The notes: a model not told the origin generated them from the letters alone. DNA of 64,000 nucleotides from Coprinellus micaceus (GCA_951394405.1 OX596334.1:3534001-3598000), one strand, 5' to 3'; shown: positions 12,099-23,807, counted from the stretch's first letter. A program made the numbers and translations.

Positions 12099-12601
12099 AT
12101 GTTGTGCGCGCCAGAGACTCCCAAGAAGAATTTCACTCGTCACCGCACGCGCAATGGACGCCTCGTCAAAAACGCACCGTTGCTCAAGCTGTCGGCGCCT
12201 ATGGGCCCTATGAAGAGCAAACACCTACCCGAGCCTCCACGGTAAGTATGCATTAGAGTCGCCATTCACGATCAGGAAGGAGCTGACTCTCTACCAGGAC
12301 GCCGCGTCGGAAACTCACTCGCCCTCCACCCCTGCGTAGTCCTAGACCCCCCAGCATCTCTTTCAAGAAACAGGAGAGATCGCAAACGAAGAGGTCTTTC
12401 TCCAGGGCTGTCGTTCTCTTTTGGAAACGCCTGAGTCAGTGCAAGCCGTCCCCAAATGCTCGCCGAATCTCGTACCTACCCCCTGGGTTTGAAAAAGTCG
12501 AATTCCCAATCCACGCGTCCCGTGGCTCCTTCGAAATGGACAGCGACCTATCGTTCTCGTCGTCCGCAGGAACGTATACCCTGGTCGATTCGTCTTTCTA
12601 G
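12099..12601 (+). CDS. Small basic protein, unknown function
   Basis: Exons 12099-12241 and 12298-12601 share a textbook 56-base intron (GTAAGT...CTACCAG). They encode about 148 residues; an in-frame ATG at 12021 would add 26. The first two thirds are strongly basic and proline-rich, suggesting nucleic-acid or chromatin contact or simple disorder. The last ~35 residues turn acidic and Ser-rich (FEMDSDLSF) and end TYTLVDSSF. No domain is recognised. Start choice and function are uncertain, but the intron makes it likely to be a real gene. Confidence 0.5.
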
Positions 12602-13343
12602 CTATCCTGGCGGTATAGATCTGGAGCGAATTGACGGACGGGTTGCGCAGAGGGCTGGTGCCCCGGCTACACTTTTACTTCACTTGGTTTCGCGTCGCTT
12701 GACCCCTTCTTCACCTACTACCTTACATCGCATTCGTCCCACGGCAGCCACTCGCTGAATAATTTATGCCGCTACGCTTTAATAGCTAGCTCTCCATCGC
12801 TACCTACCTGTCTCGGTGCTAGCCACCTGTTTGTCACTTTGGTTAAGCGCCTATATAACGGGGTCTGGATCCTATCAAAGTCACGAAGACGGCCTTTGCA
12901 CGCAATTCCGGAAGATTGGTGGCAATATAAGGAGTTGGGGTCAAATCATGCCCACAGCAAGAGTAAACTGGAGGGAGCGTAATGGAGTCATTCTCCGCGG
13001 TAATTTAATTGGCCTAACCACCCTCAATGCGGCGCACAAAAGCGCTCCCTGCGGTGGGCCCGTTTGCACGCTCTTGGGTAATGTGCCTGTTGGGTCGTGG
13101 GTGATCCCTGGGTAGTTAGCATTCATTCATCGGGTTATATCCTCACAAACTCGCATATTCCGAGGTCCCTCGGTCCACTTCCCGAGTTCCTCCAAGCATC
13201 CGCGGTAGACCAGCGAGGGTCGAGGTGTTATTTGGCCCCATACGTGCAAATATGGAGCAAATAGACTCCGAGAACTTGAACACCGACGCGAGGCAACGCT
13301 ACGCTTTGAAGCATTGGACCCCACCCTTGCCCTCGGCGCTGAC
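12602..13343. other. Intergenic
   Basis: No gene supported. Several short open frames on both strands lack splice sites or family likeness. The distal part is the promoter of the dihydroorotate dehydrogenase gene. Confidence 0.45.
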
Positions 13344-15112
13344 ATGTCGCTCATTCAACGTAGTTCGGTACGCTTGCTGGTAAGGCGACCACCAGGCACC
13401 CCTCTCGGCCGTGCAACCTCGGCGCGTTTCGCATCAACACAAGCGACCAGTTCCTCTGCTCGAAACATCCTCTATGGCGCCGCCTTCGCCGCCGGCGTTG
13501 GCCTCTTCAGCATCTACTACTTCGACTCTCGTTCAGCCATCCATCGCTACGTCTTGACCCCGACCCTACGTGCTTTGACAGACGCGGAAACCGGACACAA
13601 GATCGCCGTCAAGGCCTTGAAGTATGGTGTTGCGGCGAAGGACGGGGGGGAGGACGATGCGGTTATCCATAGCGAGGTTAGGAGCATTTGGGCGAGAGCA
13701 AGGGGTCGATTGACAAGTGTTGTGTACAGATCTGGGGCGAGGCGGTGGACAACCCGATTGGTATGGCTGCTGGATTTGACAAGGACGGGGAAGCCATTGA
13801 CGGTGAGTAATGTCTTTGTTTCGCGAGCTGACTGTTCAAACCGTTTCATTGTAGGACTCTTTGACCTTGGGTTCGGCTGGGTAGAGATTGGAAGTGTGAC
13901 TCCCAAGCCTCAGGTCTGTTGCGTCGACTCCCGGAACGTCCCTATACTCAACCGGCCAACTCCTGACAGGCCGGGAATCCCAAACCTCGAGTCTTTCGCC
14001 TGGAGGAGGACAACGCCATCATCAACCGATACGGTTTCCCTTCCCAAGGGGCTGCCTTTGTCCTCCAACGACTTCGCGAACGCCTACCCAAGTGGGGCAC
14101 CAATCCCGAACGCGCCTCCCTACGACCAGGAGACATCCTCGCAGTGAATCTCGGAAAGAACAAGGACTCACCTGCGGATTCCATTGAAGATTTTATCTCC
14201 GGTGTCAAGACCTTTGGTCCCCTCTCCGATGTCCTTGTCATTAACGTCTCGAGTCCCAATACCCCAGGCCTTCGGTAGGTGCCGTGTGCCCCTACACGCG
14301 ACGTGCTATTTATGTAGTGCAGCGGTTTACAGAACAAGGACCACCTTGAGGTCCTCTTGGCCGGTGTCAGACAAGCACGAGATGAACTTCCCCCTTCACC
14401 CATCACCTCGAGACAGCCAAAGCTTGTGCTCAAGCTCGCACCAGACCTGGACGAAGACCAATTAATCGACATTGCTGATGTCGTCCAAAGGGCCAAGATT
14501 GACGGCGTCATCGTGAGCAACACCACCATCCAACGGCCGAAGCACCTCATCAGTGGTATGTTCTTCGGTCAAGTCAAGGTTCTCAGCTGATATAGTTCGC
14601 CTTCCGAAGCAAACAAACAGGAAGTTGGCGGCCTGTCAGGCACACCCGTCAAGCCCTATTCACTGAAGGCACTGAAGACCTTGCGCCAACATCTCCCAGC
14701 CTCCATCCCCCTCATTGGGTGTGGCGGCATCTCTACCGGCGCCGATGCTCTAGAGTTTGCCAAAGCAGGCGCCTCTCTCGTCCAGCTCTACACCAGCTTC
14801 GGATACGAGGGAGTTGGCACCCCTCGCCGCATCAAGGACGAGTTGGTCGCTGAACTGAAAAAGGAGGGCAAGACCTGGAGTCAGGTCGTGAACGAAGCCA
14901 TGAGCGAACTGAGCGCGAAGCCTTCTCTGTTGAACGAACCGGTGAAAAAGGGAGAAGAGGCTGCAAAGCAGTTGGTCAAGGAAGCAGAGTATTTGAAGGA
15001 GTTGCTTGTAGAGGCTGGCAAGGAGGTCGGCGATGCAGCCAAGGGCGCAGGGGCTCCTATACCCGAACCAGTATCAGAGGCCGAGATACAAGCGTCAGGT
15101 ATCAGTGCTTAG
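13344..15112 (+). CDS. DHODH: Dihydroorotate dehydrogenase, mitochondrial class 2
   Basis: Exons 13344-13676, 13730-13802, 13855-13913, 13970-14274, 14323-14555 and 14610-15112 encode about 501 residues. The enzyme oxidises dihydroorotate to orotate with ubiquinone as acceptor, the fourth step of pyrimidine synthesis, on the inner mitochondrial membrane. Visible features: a basic Ser/Arg-rich targeting leader, a hydrophobic span at about residues 36-56 for membrane anchoring, the FMN/substrate motif [18 protein letters not shown], the base-catalyst region [11 protein letters not shown] (class 2 enzymes use Ser), KLAPDL, SNTT and [14 protein letters not shown]. After the barrel, about 65 extra residues form a charged, Ala/Glu/Lys-rich helical tail not found in most homologues. 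Convergent with the polysaccharide lyase gene. Confidence 0.95.
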
Positions 15113-15212
15113 GTCGTACCAGGTAAAATACCTTGTGGTATTTATTATCAGAGGTATTAGACAGCACTGGCACTATGGTCGAAGATATCCAACCTGAGTA
15201 GAATCTTTCCTC

Positions 15213-18200
15213 TCATATTTGCACCGTTACACCGCTCCCTCCAAGCCCGCCCTTGACAAACACCACACCCACAGTTTTACCTCTCCCAGCCCCCGTCCAC
15301 CAGGTGGGTAGCTTCCCTTGGCTCCCGTACGCGATCCTTACGCTCGAGGTATTTCGAGTCTGGCCGGGGTCTGAGACGGTGATTACCCCAGTGTCCAGCG
15401 AGATAATCAAAGCCATCGCGGAATAGGTCGTAATCGTCAACTGTGCTATCCCAGAAGGCATCTCGATTCCCGAGATGGTCCCCGCACTCCAAAATACCCC
15501 CATGATGTTGTTCGTTCCCCTGTCAAATATCGCAGACGTGTTGAGCGAATTCTCAAGTGTTATAATCGTGGTTTCGCTATCCTTCTGCTTCGATACGAAG
15601 TCGTTGTAGGTGGGCAACCCGGGGTATATGGAGTACTCCAGTGGTGTATTGAGGGCTGTGGGTCGGTGCTGCAACCAAGCCGCCCACAAGTCGACGGTGA
15701 AGGGTGGCTGGGTGGAGGTGCCGATGGTAGACCAATCTCCCCTGCGTGGACCTCGTCTCACGTTTAGCGTCGCAGGCATGTTGGGTGCGAAGGTGTATCC
15801 AACGTTGGCGTGCCAAAGGGAGGTTGACCCGGGCAAGGTGAAGGTGGACTCCGTTGAGTTCGGGTAGGAGAGTGCCGCGCCGTTCACCAGAGTCGGGCCT
15901 AGCGTCTTCTTCTGGTCAAGGACGGAATACACGGGCAGGGCACTAGAGTTGGCTGTGGGGGAGATGATGTTCACCATTACGCGGTACACTCCCGATTCGA
16001 GGAGGAACCACGTTTTCTGCCATTGCAAAGCGCCTGTGTAAGGGTTCTTGTACCGCATTGCCGCAACGCCCGAATTTCCATCGGACACACCTCCCACGAA
16101 GGTTTCGACACCAGTGAAGGAGGCCTTGTCGCATGTGAGGGGCGTTTGTTGGTAATCGACGGTGGTACCTGGGATGAGGTCCCAGTCCCATGCAGCGGAA
16201 ATATCTTCATATTCGTCACCCCTGAGGTAAGTGTATAGGGTGCCGTCGGAGAGGTGAAATCCTTTCCCCTGAGAACGAAGGGGTTAGACATGCGCTGTGG
16301 ATGAAGAACCACGAGCCCCCGTACGTTCTGGGAGTTAACACACTCGGTATTGACCGTACGTTTGGAATACATTTTAAGAGTCGAGACATAGTTACGACCG
16401 CGCTGGACCTGTCCGAGTAAATGTGAACTTTTGGCCTTACCGCACTTCACAGGGCGCTCACCATGTAGTCATTTGCGTAGAACATACGGTTGCCAATAAT
16501 GTTTCCGGAATTGGCGTTAGCTGCGTCTGGCAGCAGCTGATTAGCAAAATTGGTGATTGGAGTGGAGGACCATAGAGTCCCGAGTTCCAGAACAGTGGAA
16601 AGGTCGATCTGGATGCCCGAGCTTGCTCTGCCAGTAAAGAGGATCAGTAAGGAGCACCTGTGCAACCGAAGCAATCGATGGACATACTGCTTATCAACGA
16701 CGGGAAACGTGATCATTCTTCCAATAGCAGACTAAAGTGACAGTAGGATTAACTCGCTGCGGGCGGCTTTGCACGAACAGGACACTCACGAAGTCGAAGT
16801 GCTTGACCTTGGTCAGTGAGTTGGTGTAGATCATCCACTTGTGTCCTTCAAACAGTACTTCCAAGGCACCTTTTGCGGTTGGGTTCGCTGAATACTGCGT
16901 CCCGCCGGATGCGATCTCTAATTCAAGGGCAGCGTTGGTGCTACAAGGGTATGTCAGTCACGACTATGTCAAGAAGCAAACGGTGTAGTTACGCACTAGT
17001 CCTTGCCTATTATACAAGGCATGCGAGTCAGATATGAGAGTGGGAGATGCTGGGTGAGACCTTACCGTAGTTTCCGTTGTAGAGAACCCCAGAGTGCTGC
17101 CCTAAACCAGGGTCAGGTCGGCGGATGGGTTTGGCTGGGGTGCATCTCACTTACCGAAGGACCCGTCAGCGCGTATTCCATCAGCCTTCACTTCGTTCCT
17201 AATGCTCAGTTCATCGTGGACTCGACGATAGGCATCCCACAAAACATCAGGATTATTCGTCAACAAACCGGCGTCCACGCTGATTTTCCCCACATCCAAA
17301 GTGTTTGCCCCAGTTAAAGTCACCCCGGATAGCCGTCTGCCGAACGTGTCGTAGGAGCGTGTCGTTATTAGCCCACATTGTGATGCTTCGAATTGTGAGA
17401 GGGAGGAGTTTAAAAGAAGGCATGATTGCCCCACGAGAGACGGGATAAGGATGATCTGGGTAACGGACAGTGAGTCGAATGCCCCGAAAGCTCTGAGATG
17501 CAACGTTGCAGTCGCACATTGGAGTACCAGTTCGTGTTCCTAACATAAATACATTAGATGGGGTATGGTCGGAAGAATTGGGATTCAAGCTCACCATAAT
17601 TGATTTTGTGGGTTATCGCAGGGACAAGAAGCAGTCCCGCCACTGTCCAAGCATGCGACTTGGTTCCCAAAATCCCTGTTAAACCAATAGGCCATAGCAC
17701 GGCCTGTGGCATTCCGGAGGTTGTTGCTGTTCACCCATTGCGAAGCGTTATCAAGTCCACCATGCCATGCTCCCGCCATAACCACTAATATCCGCCAAGT
17801 ACCAAAGAGCACAACCAACTGAGTGAACGACTGACCACTGGCGTCAAGATGGGAGGCGACTTACGAACGCGTTGCCAATGCTCTTGGGCAGGCCAGTTGG
17901 CGCGCCGCGCTTCGCACCCGGTCGTATAATCGACCTGCGAATCTGGCCATCTGCCGTTGACATCGAGGGAGCTTAACCTATAGGTGGTGCGATGGCGATG
18001 CCGCCGGAGGTGTCTATTAGTACTGCCGCGGGGCAAACGCCTAGAGTTTGATCGAGTGCCTACCAGGAAGAAATATTGCGGACCGTACGAGCGTCCATAT
18101 GGTTAAGTATCGATGACACTCGACGGTTGTAAATGACGACCATGTCCGGAGACACGACTGCGCGAGGGGAGTGCTTTGCCTTCCCCACGGATGAATACTC

Positions 18201-18389
18201 GCGAGCCTTCGCAGCGTAGGTCTTGGCTTCCGTAGTCCATGGTGACAACCGGTGAGAGGATAGAGGAGATGTCAAAACCGTGAGGTGTGTTCCAGGGGAA
18301 CGAGAGAAGAGGGTCAGAGACGATATGAGGAGGAGGGACAGGAGCGCCGCCTGGCAACGAGGCCCGAGTGTGAGTTTAGGGGAAACCAT
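15213..18389 (-). CDS. Polysaccharide lyase family 8 (hyaluronate/chondroitin/xanthan lyase fold)
   Basis: Twelve exons: 18389-18064, 17977-17865, 17784-17595, 17539-17518 (22 bases), 17455-17155, 17101-17066 (36), 17006-16997 (10), 16940-16790, 16731-16688, 16627-16462, 16408-16325 and 16268-15213. They encode about 832 residues. The N-terminus has a signal peptide or signal anchor; an ATG at 18455 would add 22 residues. The alpha/alpha-toroid carries the family 8 triad: Asn268 in LTGANTLD, His320 in SFGQHSG and Tyr329 in NGNYGKD, spaced as in hyaluronate lyases. The aromatic patch NTNWYSN comes from the 22-base microexon. A beta-sandwich half follows (YANDYMV, WDWDLIPGTTVDY, WQKTWF). It cleaves uronic-acid polysaccharides by beta-elimination outside the cell. 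The substrate cannot be told from sequence; glucuronan or xanthan-like polymers are options. Confidence 0.9.
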
Positions 18390-18958
18390 GCCAGCAAGAG
18401 GGGCTGTCTTTCCAGCCAGCACAGACTGACCACGTCTATATAGGAACGGTGACATGCCACTTCTCCTGACTCCCCTCAGAAGCCGGGCTGAACCTTGGAT
18501 ATATTAATATAACACAGGGAAGTTCATTCTGCTCGAGGAAGTCTCTTTTGGGACGCGCGATGTAGTCCTGCAGATCCGGAGAATAAACTAGCCGATGGCC
18601 CTGGGGCAAGGGAGAGGATCGAATTTGTCGCCATACGTGCCGACCATGAAATTCCTCAAGGCTCTTCTGAGGAGGCTAACTCTAGATTTGGCCCGTTGCT
18701 GGGAGGCCAAAGGGTGAGCTTACCTGGTCTGGCCTGATGGACTCAAGCTTCGGAATCATGGAAGCTAGCCGCCCTGAAGAGCGAGGTCAGAGGCAGAGAT
18801 GGTTGTTCCAGGCAGATAGTCCGCATCGTGGGGCGCGAAGCTCGTCGACAGCGACGAAGAAGGATGGTGGTGGTCACAGTCTGAGCTCGGAGAAACGCTC
18901 AACATACCCCTTTTGGGTGCCATCATCTGCACTGAGGACCCCCCATTATCCCTATGTA
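18390..18958. other. Intergenic, polysaccharide lyase promoter side
   Basis: No gene supported. An upstream in-frame ATG of the lyase frame lies at 18455. An AT-rich stretch (ATATATTAATATAAC, near 18498-18512) may be its promoter core. Confidence 0.4.
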
Positions 18959-19133
18959 GGTCCGATCCCAGTGCGGACGAAAATGGCCCCAATTGGACCC
19001 CCCAGGTCCGATTTTTGTGCGGACGAAAATGAAAAATTTGGCACGCAGGTCCGATCTTTTGTGCGGCGAAACAACCCTAGTCGGTAGCGATGTCCGATCC
19101 CATGCGGACGAAATCTGAGGGCGAGGAACGGGC
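18959..19133. repeat. Tandem repeat, four degenerate 43-46 bp units
   Basis: Units begin near 18959, 19005, 19048 and 19091. Each opens with GGTCCGAT (TGTCCGAT in the last) and carries GTGCGGACGAAAATG or a near copy about 12-15 bases later. Similar core copies recur at 19471-19486 and, more degenerate, at 19505-19525. No coding frame runs through the array. It looks like a minisatellite or decayed dispersed repeat. Confidence 0.75.
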
Positions 19134-19680
19134 CTAGGCAACCTGGGCGGGCCTCACCGTCGTCACCATTTTTGAGGGGATCACTCTGGAGTGCCGCCCA
19201 GTGCCCTCCAGTGCCTAAATTTCGTCTTTTGGAGATGGTCGGACGATAGCATTTGGGTTGTGAACCGCAAGCGAGATTAGAGCGACCGTGTGGTTGCAGC
19301 TCGTTTCATTACCCCTCCCTTCCTCCACCATTATTTCGAAGTTTCAGCCTTTATACTTGGTCGTTGTGTGATATAGTACAGTATCTACCTATTTTAATAC
19401 CCTGAATCTGCTTTGAACGCGATTTTTGGGCCCGTGCGGACGGATAAGCGCCCTGGGAGGTATCATCCGCGGTGCGGACGAAAATGGGCAAAAAATGGTA
19501 CCCCCGATCCCAATGCGGACGGAAGCCGGCCTGAAATGGAGGTGCGAAAATGGCCGAAAATGGCGATTTTGGATCGAACATAGCTCAGCATAATGGGGGG
19601 TCCTCTGCACTGGCCCGGGATTGGCGCTCTAACCGCGTCGTGTTCTGTGAAAGCAGCATCCATCCTTGAACACAACGTTC
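19134..19680. repeat. Non-coding region with dispersed copies of the GTGCGGACGAAAATG core
   Basis: Copies of the same core occur near 19434 and 19471, and in diverged form near 19513. The minus strand reads a recurring FRPHWDR-like peptide in short frames, which reflects the DNA repeat rather than a gene. The final part is upstream of the BTB gene. Confidence 0.5.
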
Positions 19681-21186
19681 ATGTACGAAATGGACGATAC
19701 CTCCGAGGGACACCCAAGATCCAGCACCAGCAGCGGCGCCAGTGCAGGCAATGCAGCCGGTGCCATCCATATCTTGAATGGGCAACAAACTAAACTCGCC
19801 ACAGGGTTGCGCCCCGCACGCTCTTCTTCCACTTTAGCTTCTTTCGTATCCCAGTCCCAACATTCACGAAGAGCCAGGTCCACGCGGTCGATGGCGACAC
19901 TCAACCCACCCGAAACCCAGTTCTCGAGCCTCAAATACGGCGATAAGGACGAGCTCGGAAAGGCCTCCATCCTCGATACCCACACCGGCGTGCGGTTACA
20001 ACGGCACAAAGGACTATGGTTTGACGACGGCAGCGTAGTCTGTCGTGTGGAGAACACCCTTTTCTGTGTGCACATGTCCGTTCTAGAACGCCATAGCGAA
20101 TTCTTCAAGGATATGTTCACAATTCCCCAGCCTTCTGGGGGCAATGGCCAGTCGGATTCGCTCGTGATAGAGGGGAGCATCATGCGCCACAGCCCCCAGC
20201 TCATTCCCGTTATCACCCTCTTCGATAGGGCAGAAGATGTCGCGAATCTCTTGAACGCGCTCTACGATATTGGCCCGTACGTGTTTCTGCCTGATACCCT
20301 CAGCGCATGCGGCTGATCATGATACGGCTTTACAGCGCCTTTGGGGACAACAACGATGATGACTTCCGGGTGGTCTCGGGAATCTTGCGATTGGCTACCA
20401 AGTACATCATCGACGAGCTGAGGGAGATGGCATTAACCCATCTCAGCACCGCCTGGCCATCGACGTTGAAAGCATGGGATCTGAGGGAAGATCTTGCTCG
20501 GAGTTACGAGATCGAGTTTCTCGTCCCAGCTGCCCGCCGATACCCTCATCCTTTTGTCAGTCCCCTCTACAAACCCACCTTTCGTTGATCGCTGATACTC
20601 GACCTTTATCTGTCCGTAGGCTGTGATTAACCTCGCGCGAGAAGTCGACGCTCCTTCCCTTCTCTTGTCTGCCTTCTACGACCTTTCGCGCTATTCCTAT
20701 TCGCAGATCTTCGAGCCCCACGAAGATGACCCGCTCTACCGTTCTCCTCCCTACGAGACGCCTCCCCTATCCACCGCCGACACGAACCGACTGTGTGTTG
20801 GCAAGGAGCACACGCAACAGATGATAACGAGCATGATTCAGGCGATGGGCAACGGTCACCACATTCGTCAGACCGGACAACCACATATGTCGGGGCAGTT
20901 CAGTCTACTCCGGCGGTCGTCGTCTTCCGGAGCGGTATGCGTTTCCGCAGCCGCATGTAGGAAAGACTTTACTGAGTTAGTTGAGCTGGCGACTCAGCAC
21001 TATATGTTTGATCGAGAACGAGGTTGTTATGACCCGTTGTACGTCGCGGAGGAGCTTGGACAGTTGAAGAGTGCCGAGATTTCGGAATGTAAAGCATGTG
21101 CGAAGAGCCTGGAGGCTTGGGCCGCGCGGGAGAGGGAGAAAATCTGGCGACTAATCCCCTTGTGGTTCCGACTTGACACTGCGTGA
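19681..21186 (+). CDS. BTB/POZ domain protein
   Basis: Exons 19681-20276, 20336-20555 and 20620-21186 encode about 460 residues. After a Ser-rich N-terminal region, the BTB fold is seen as GLWFDDGSVVCRVENTLFCVH, then RHSEFFKDMFTIPQP, DRAEDVANLLNALYD and LRLATKYIIDELR (about residues 110-260). BTB domains dimerise and often recruit Cul3 ubiquitin ligases. This open-ended type, with a C-terminal alpha-helical region holding several cysteines, is greatly expanded in agaricomycetes and is functionally uncharacterised. The open frame starts earlier with TTG; the ATG at 19681 is the first in frame (a second is at 19690). Confidence 0.85.
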
Positions 21187-21710
21187 GTAGTGGGCTGCGG
21201 TGGGTGGTGATTTTGGGGCTTCCCCTCATGGAGTGGCACCGTAACGATCATTCCTACTAGACGTGTGCATGTGCATATGACGAGATACTAATGTTCTAAT
21301 AGGTAGGGTAGGTAGATCTATTCATACTATATTTGTAGAGGGCACACTAACTACTATGGTTTGTATGATATGTGGATTCCGCGAACCCAGTAACCTGGAT
21401 CATGGTGGAGGGAGAAAAGACGACCATGGCGAGGTGCTTGTATGAGGATTAAACGAATGTTGAGTGGAGGCCAGGCGCCTGTTTACGCCTCCGATGATGA
21501 AGGAGTAGACTCAGGATCGACGGGGACCGGGGTCGAAATCAGCCCGATTCATGAAGAAATCAATGGATCTGCACATCCACTCCAGCTGGGGCCGTGTGAT
21601 GGAAGGTCGAACAAGAATGCGAATTTTAGGGGGATATCAAAGCGGGGTATAGTTTGAGGGTATGCGAAAGGCCGAAGTAAGATATGCAATAAATACTCAA
21701 CGTTCAACGT
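21187..21710. other. Intergenic, between convergent genes
   Basis: No gene supported. An open frame at 21442-21657 has no family likeness. Contains a short direct repeat (CAACGTTCAACGTTCAAC) at 21699-21716. Confidence 0.45.
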
Positions 21711-22812
21711 TCAACCCCGAGGCCGGCGATTGGGCTCAAATCTCGAGGGGCTTGAATAGGATGCATCGGTCCTGGTCGAATTTTGGCGAGGGGGATAAGT
21801 TCCTTCTTCGCGCAGAGAGTCCATCCGCCTCGTCTTCAGATCTGTGGCCGCCACAAAAGGGGACTCCCTATCAAATGATGGCTCATCCTCTGACTGTCGG
21901 GTCGGATGCCCTGGGGCAGCGGGTAGTGGCCGAGTGCTGTACGATGGTTGAGGAGATTGGTAGGCAGATGCCGTATGCCCGAGGCTGGATTCATGGCCGC
22001 CGTTGAAGTGAACCGAATCTGCCTGTTTCGCGACACCGCCCATGCTGGCGGCTAGATCTACGCTTTGATGTAGAGGGGGAACTGGGACTTTCCAGCTGTA
22101 CTGTGCGCGGCGGGCCTTGGACACCCGGTACAGGTTGAATGAGATGAGAAGGAAGATGGCGAAGACGAGGAAGCCGACAACGGAGAAGACGGCGATGGGG
22201 GCACGGTTGGCCACACGTTCCGGGTCGGCGGTTTGTGCAGAGACAGCGGAGGCGCTTGGCTTGGCGCCTACAAGAGATGCAATTTCCTGTGCCTCGAGGG
22301 TCGTATAGCTACGAGAAGCGGTTTGCCGTTAAAAGATGTGGGAAGCGATGGTAGGATGCTGAGGACGTACACAAACGCATCCAGGTAGACCCTTGTGGAA
22401 TTCTCCCCAGGCGCGATCTCCAGTGTATGGTTCTTGAAGTCAAGCCCGGTCTTCCACCAGACGATGGAGGAATCTGGCCGAAGATCGGGACTCAACGAGC
22501 TCGAGAGGTTGACGTTCTCTGGGCTTCCACCATCCAAGACAAATCGCATGGATTCACCAGTGAAGCTGGGGCATGAATAGTAGATGGCGACGCCTATGTT
22601 GCGATGTGAGGTTAGTGAGTTGAGAAGAGGAGGACTTGATACCCACCTCTAAACGTGAAGCTAGCCTTGGGACCTTCAGGTGAAGCACACCATCTGTACC
22701 CCGACCCCTCGAACCCGCGGTCACGTTCGAATTGCCATCCAGTCCCGTTACAGGCAGTTGGGATGAGGGTAACGTTGCTGGCAGCGGTATCATCCACCGT
22801 TATGTTCTTCAT
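21711..22812 (-). CDS. Single-pass membrane protein with extracellular beta domain
   Basis: Exons 22812-22647, 22593-22371 and 22308-21711 encode about 328 residues. The N-terminal ~150 residues resemble the jelly-roll-like ectodomain common in agaricomycete membrane proteins: it starts NITVDDT and has ASFTFRG, GVAIYYSCPSFTGESMRF and a closing LDAFVYT strand. A transmembrane helix (APIAVFSVVGFLVFAIFLL) follows at about residue 180. The tail is disordered and rich in Ser, Pro and Arg. No cleavable signal peptide is visible at the predicted start; related proteins often lack one too, or a short upstream exon is missing. Ligand and function are unknown. Confidence 0.75.
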
Positions 22813-23807
22813 GGTGCAGAAAAGACGGAATGAGGTTCAGAACCGCCTCAGGGGCTATAAAAAGAGCTGGTACACATCAGACCGCACTGTATATTCAAGC
22901 ATCCGCCGAACACGTACCAAGCCAAGTAGCGGGGACCAGAGCGTCGAGCACGAGCCCAGGGGAGAATGGAAAGATGTTGAGCCTGTACCTCCATCTTTTC
23001 GAGTCGGGTGTATAAGCCTGTATGTCATTGTGGGGAGAGAGTCCGTGTTGTCCCCTTGGCCTTGCACTTTCCAATTCAAATCCGACAGAATTGGCCCTGG
23101 CCAAGGTGATTAGACTTGTCAATTGGCAGAACATCACTGATCCCTCCCCACCACAATCAACGCGTGACCTGGTGTATCATATGGCGCCCCGTCCTTGTGG
23201 TCTGGCGCGGTCTCTTCTCACTCTCCTCTGCTTATAGCCTTGTTCTCTGTTCTCAACCTGTTTGTTGCTACGAAACTGGACCTTTTCGTGTTCGCCGTGG
23301 TCCTCTCGGTCGCGAAGCAGCCCGCGCAGTGTGATCGCAGGCCCCTCGGCTAATTGCTTTGAGCCACACCATGGACCAGCAACTGGCAGACCGAAGCAAA
23401 CGCGTTTGTCCAATGCCGGGCCATCGGATTGGTGTTGACCTTTTCGAAGCATTAACGACAAAACGCTTTGAATCGGGGTTTCCTGGGTGACCTCATTGGA
23501 GGCGTCTTGTCCGGCCATGACCATTGTGCATTCATCCAACCTCGGTGATCCTGGTTGTGAAGCGGGAAGTGCCACCCAGGCTCATTGTGGCACGGCACCC
23601 ATTGTGTCCGATCCGAGTAGGTATATAAACCATCTTCTCTGATTCCCTATCTTCTTCCTCACCTTGCCCTGTGCTTCATTCTCCTTCTCTTTTTCTCTTT
23701 CAGCCCGGTGCTCAGACTTCGCCCTCTTATTCTTTTCTTCGCCTTCGTAACACAGTCCAGCACTGTCCTATCCCTCAAAAAACAACTTCACGTTCATTTC
23801 ATTCAAG
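22813..23807. promoter_or_regulatory. Long upstream region of the secreted CBM19-like gene
   Basis: About 1 kb without a supported gene. The 3' portion looks like a strong core promoter: a TATA box (GTATATAAAC) at 23621-23630 and CT-rich runs at 23630-23702, about 180 bases ahead of the ATG. Several short open frames are not convincing. Confidence 0.6.
23621..23630 (+). promoter_or_regulatory. TATA box of the secreted protein gene
   Basis: GTATATAAAC lies 178 bases before the ATG and is followed by pyrimidine-rich sequence typical of highly expressed fungal genes. Confidence 0.6.

Noticed and set aside
18923..19675. Minus-strand peptides with repeated FRPHWDR motif as a gene
   Set aside because: The motif is the translation of the DNA repeat, frames are broken and no splice sites join them.
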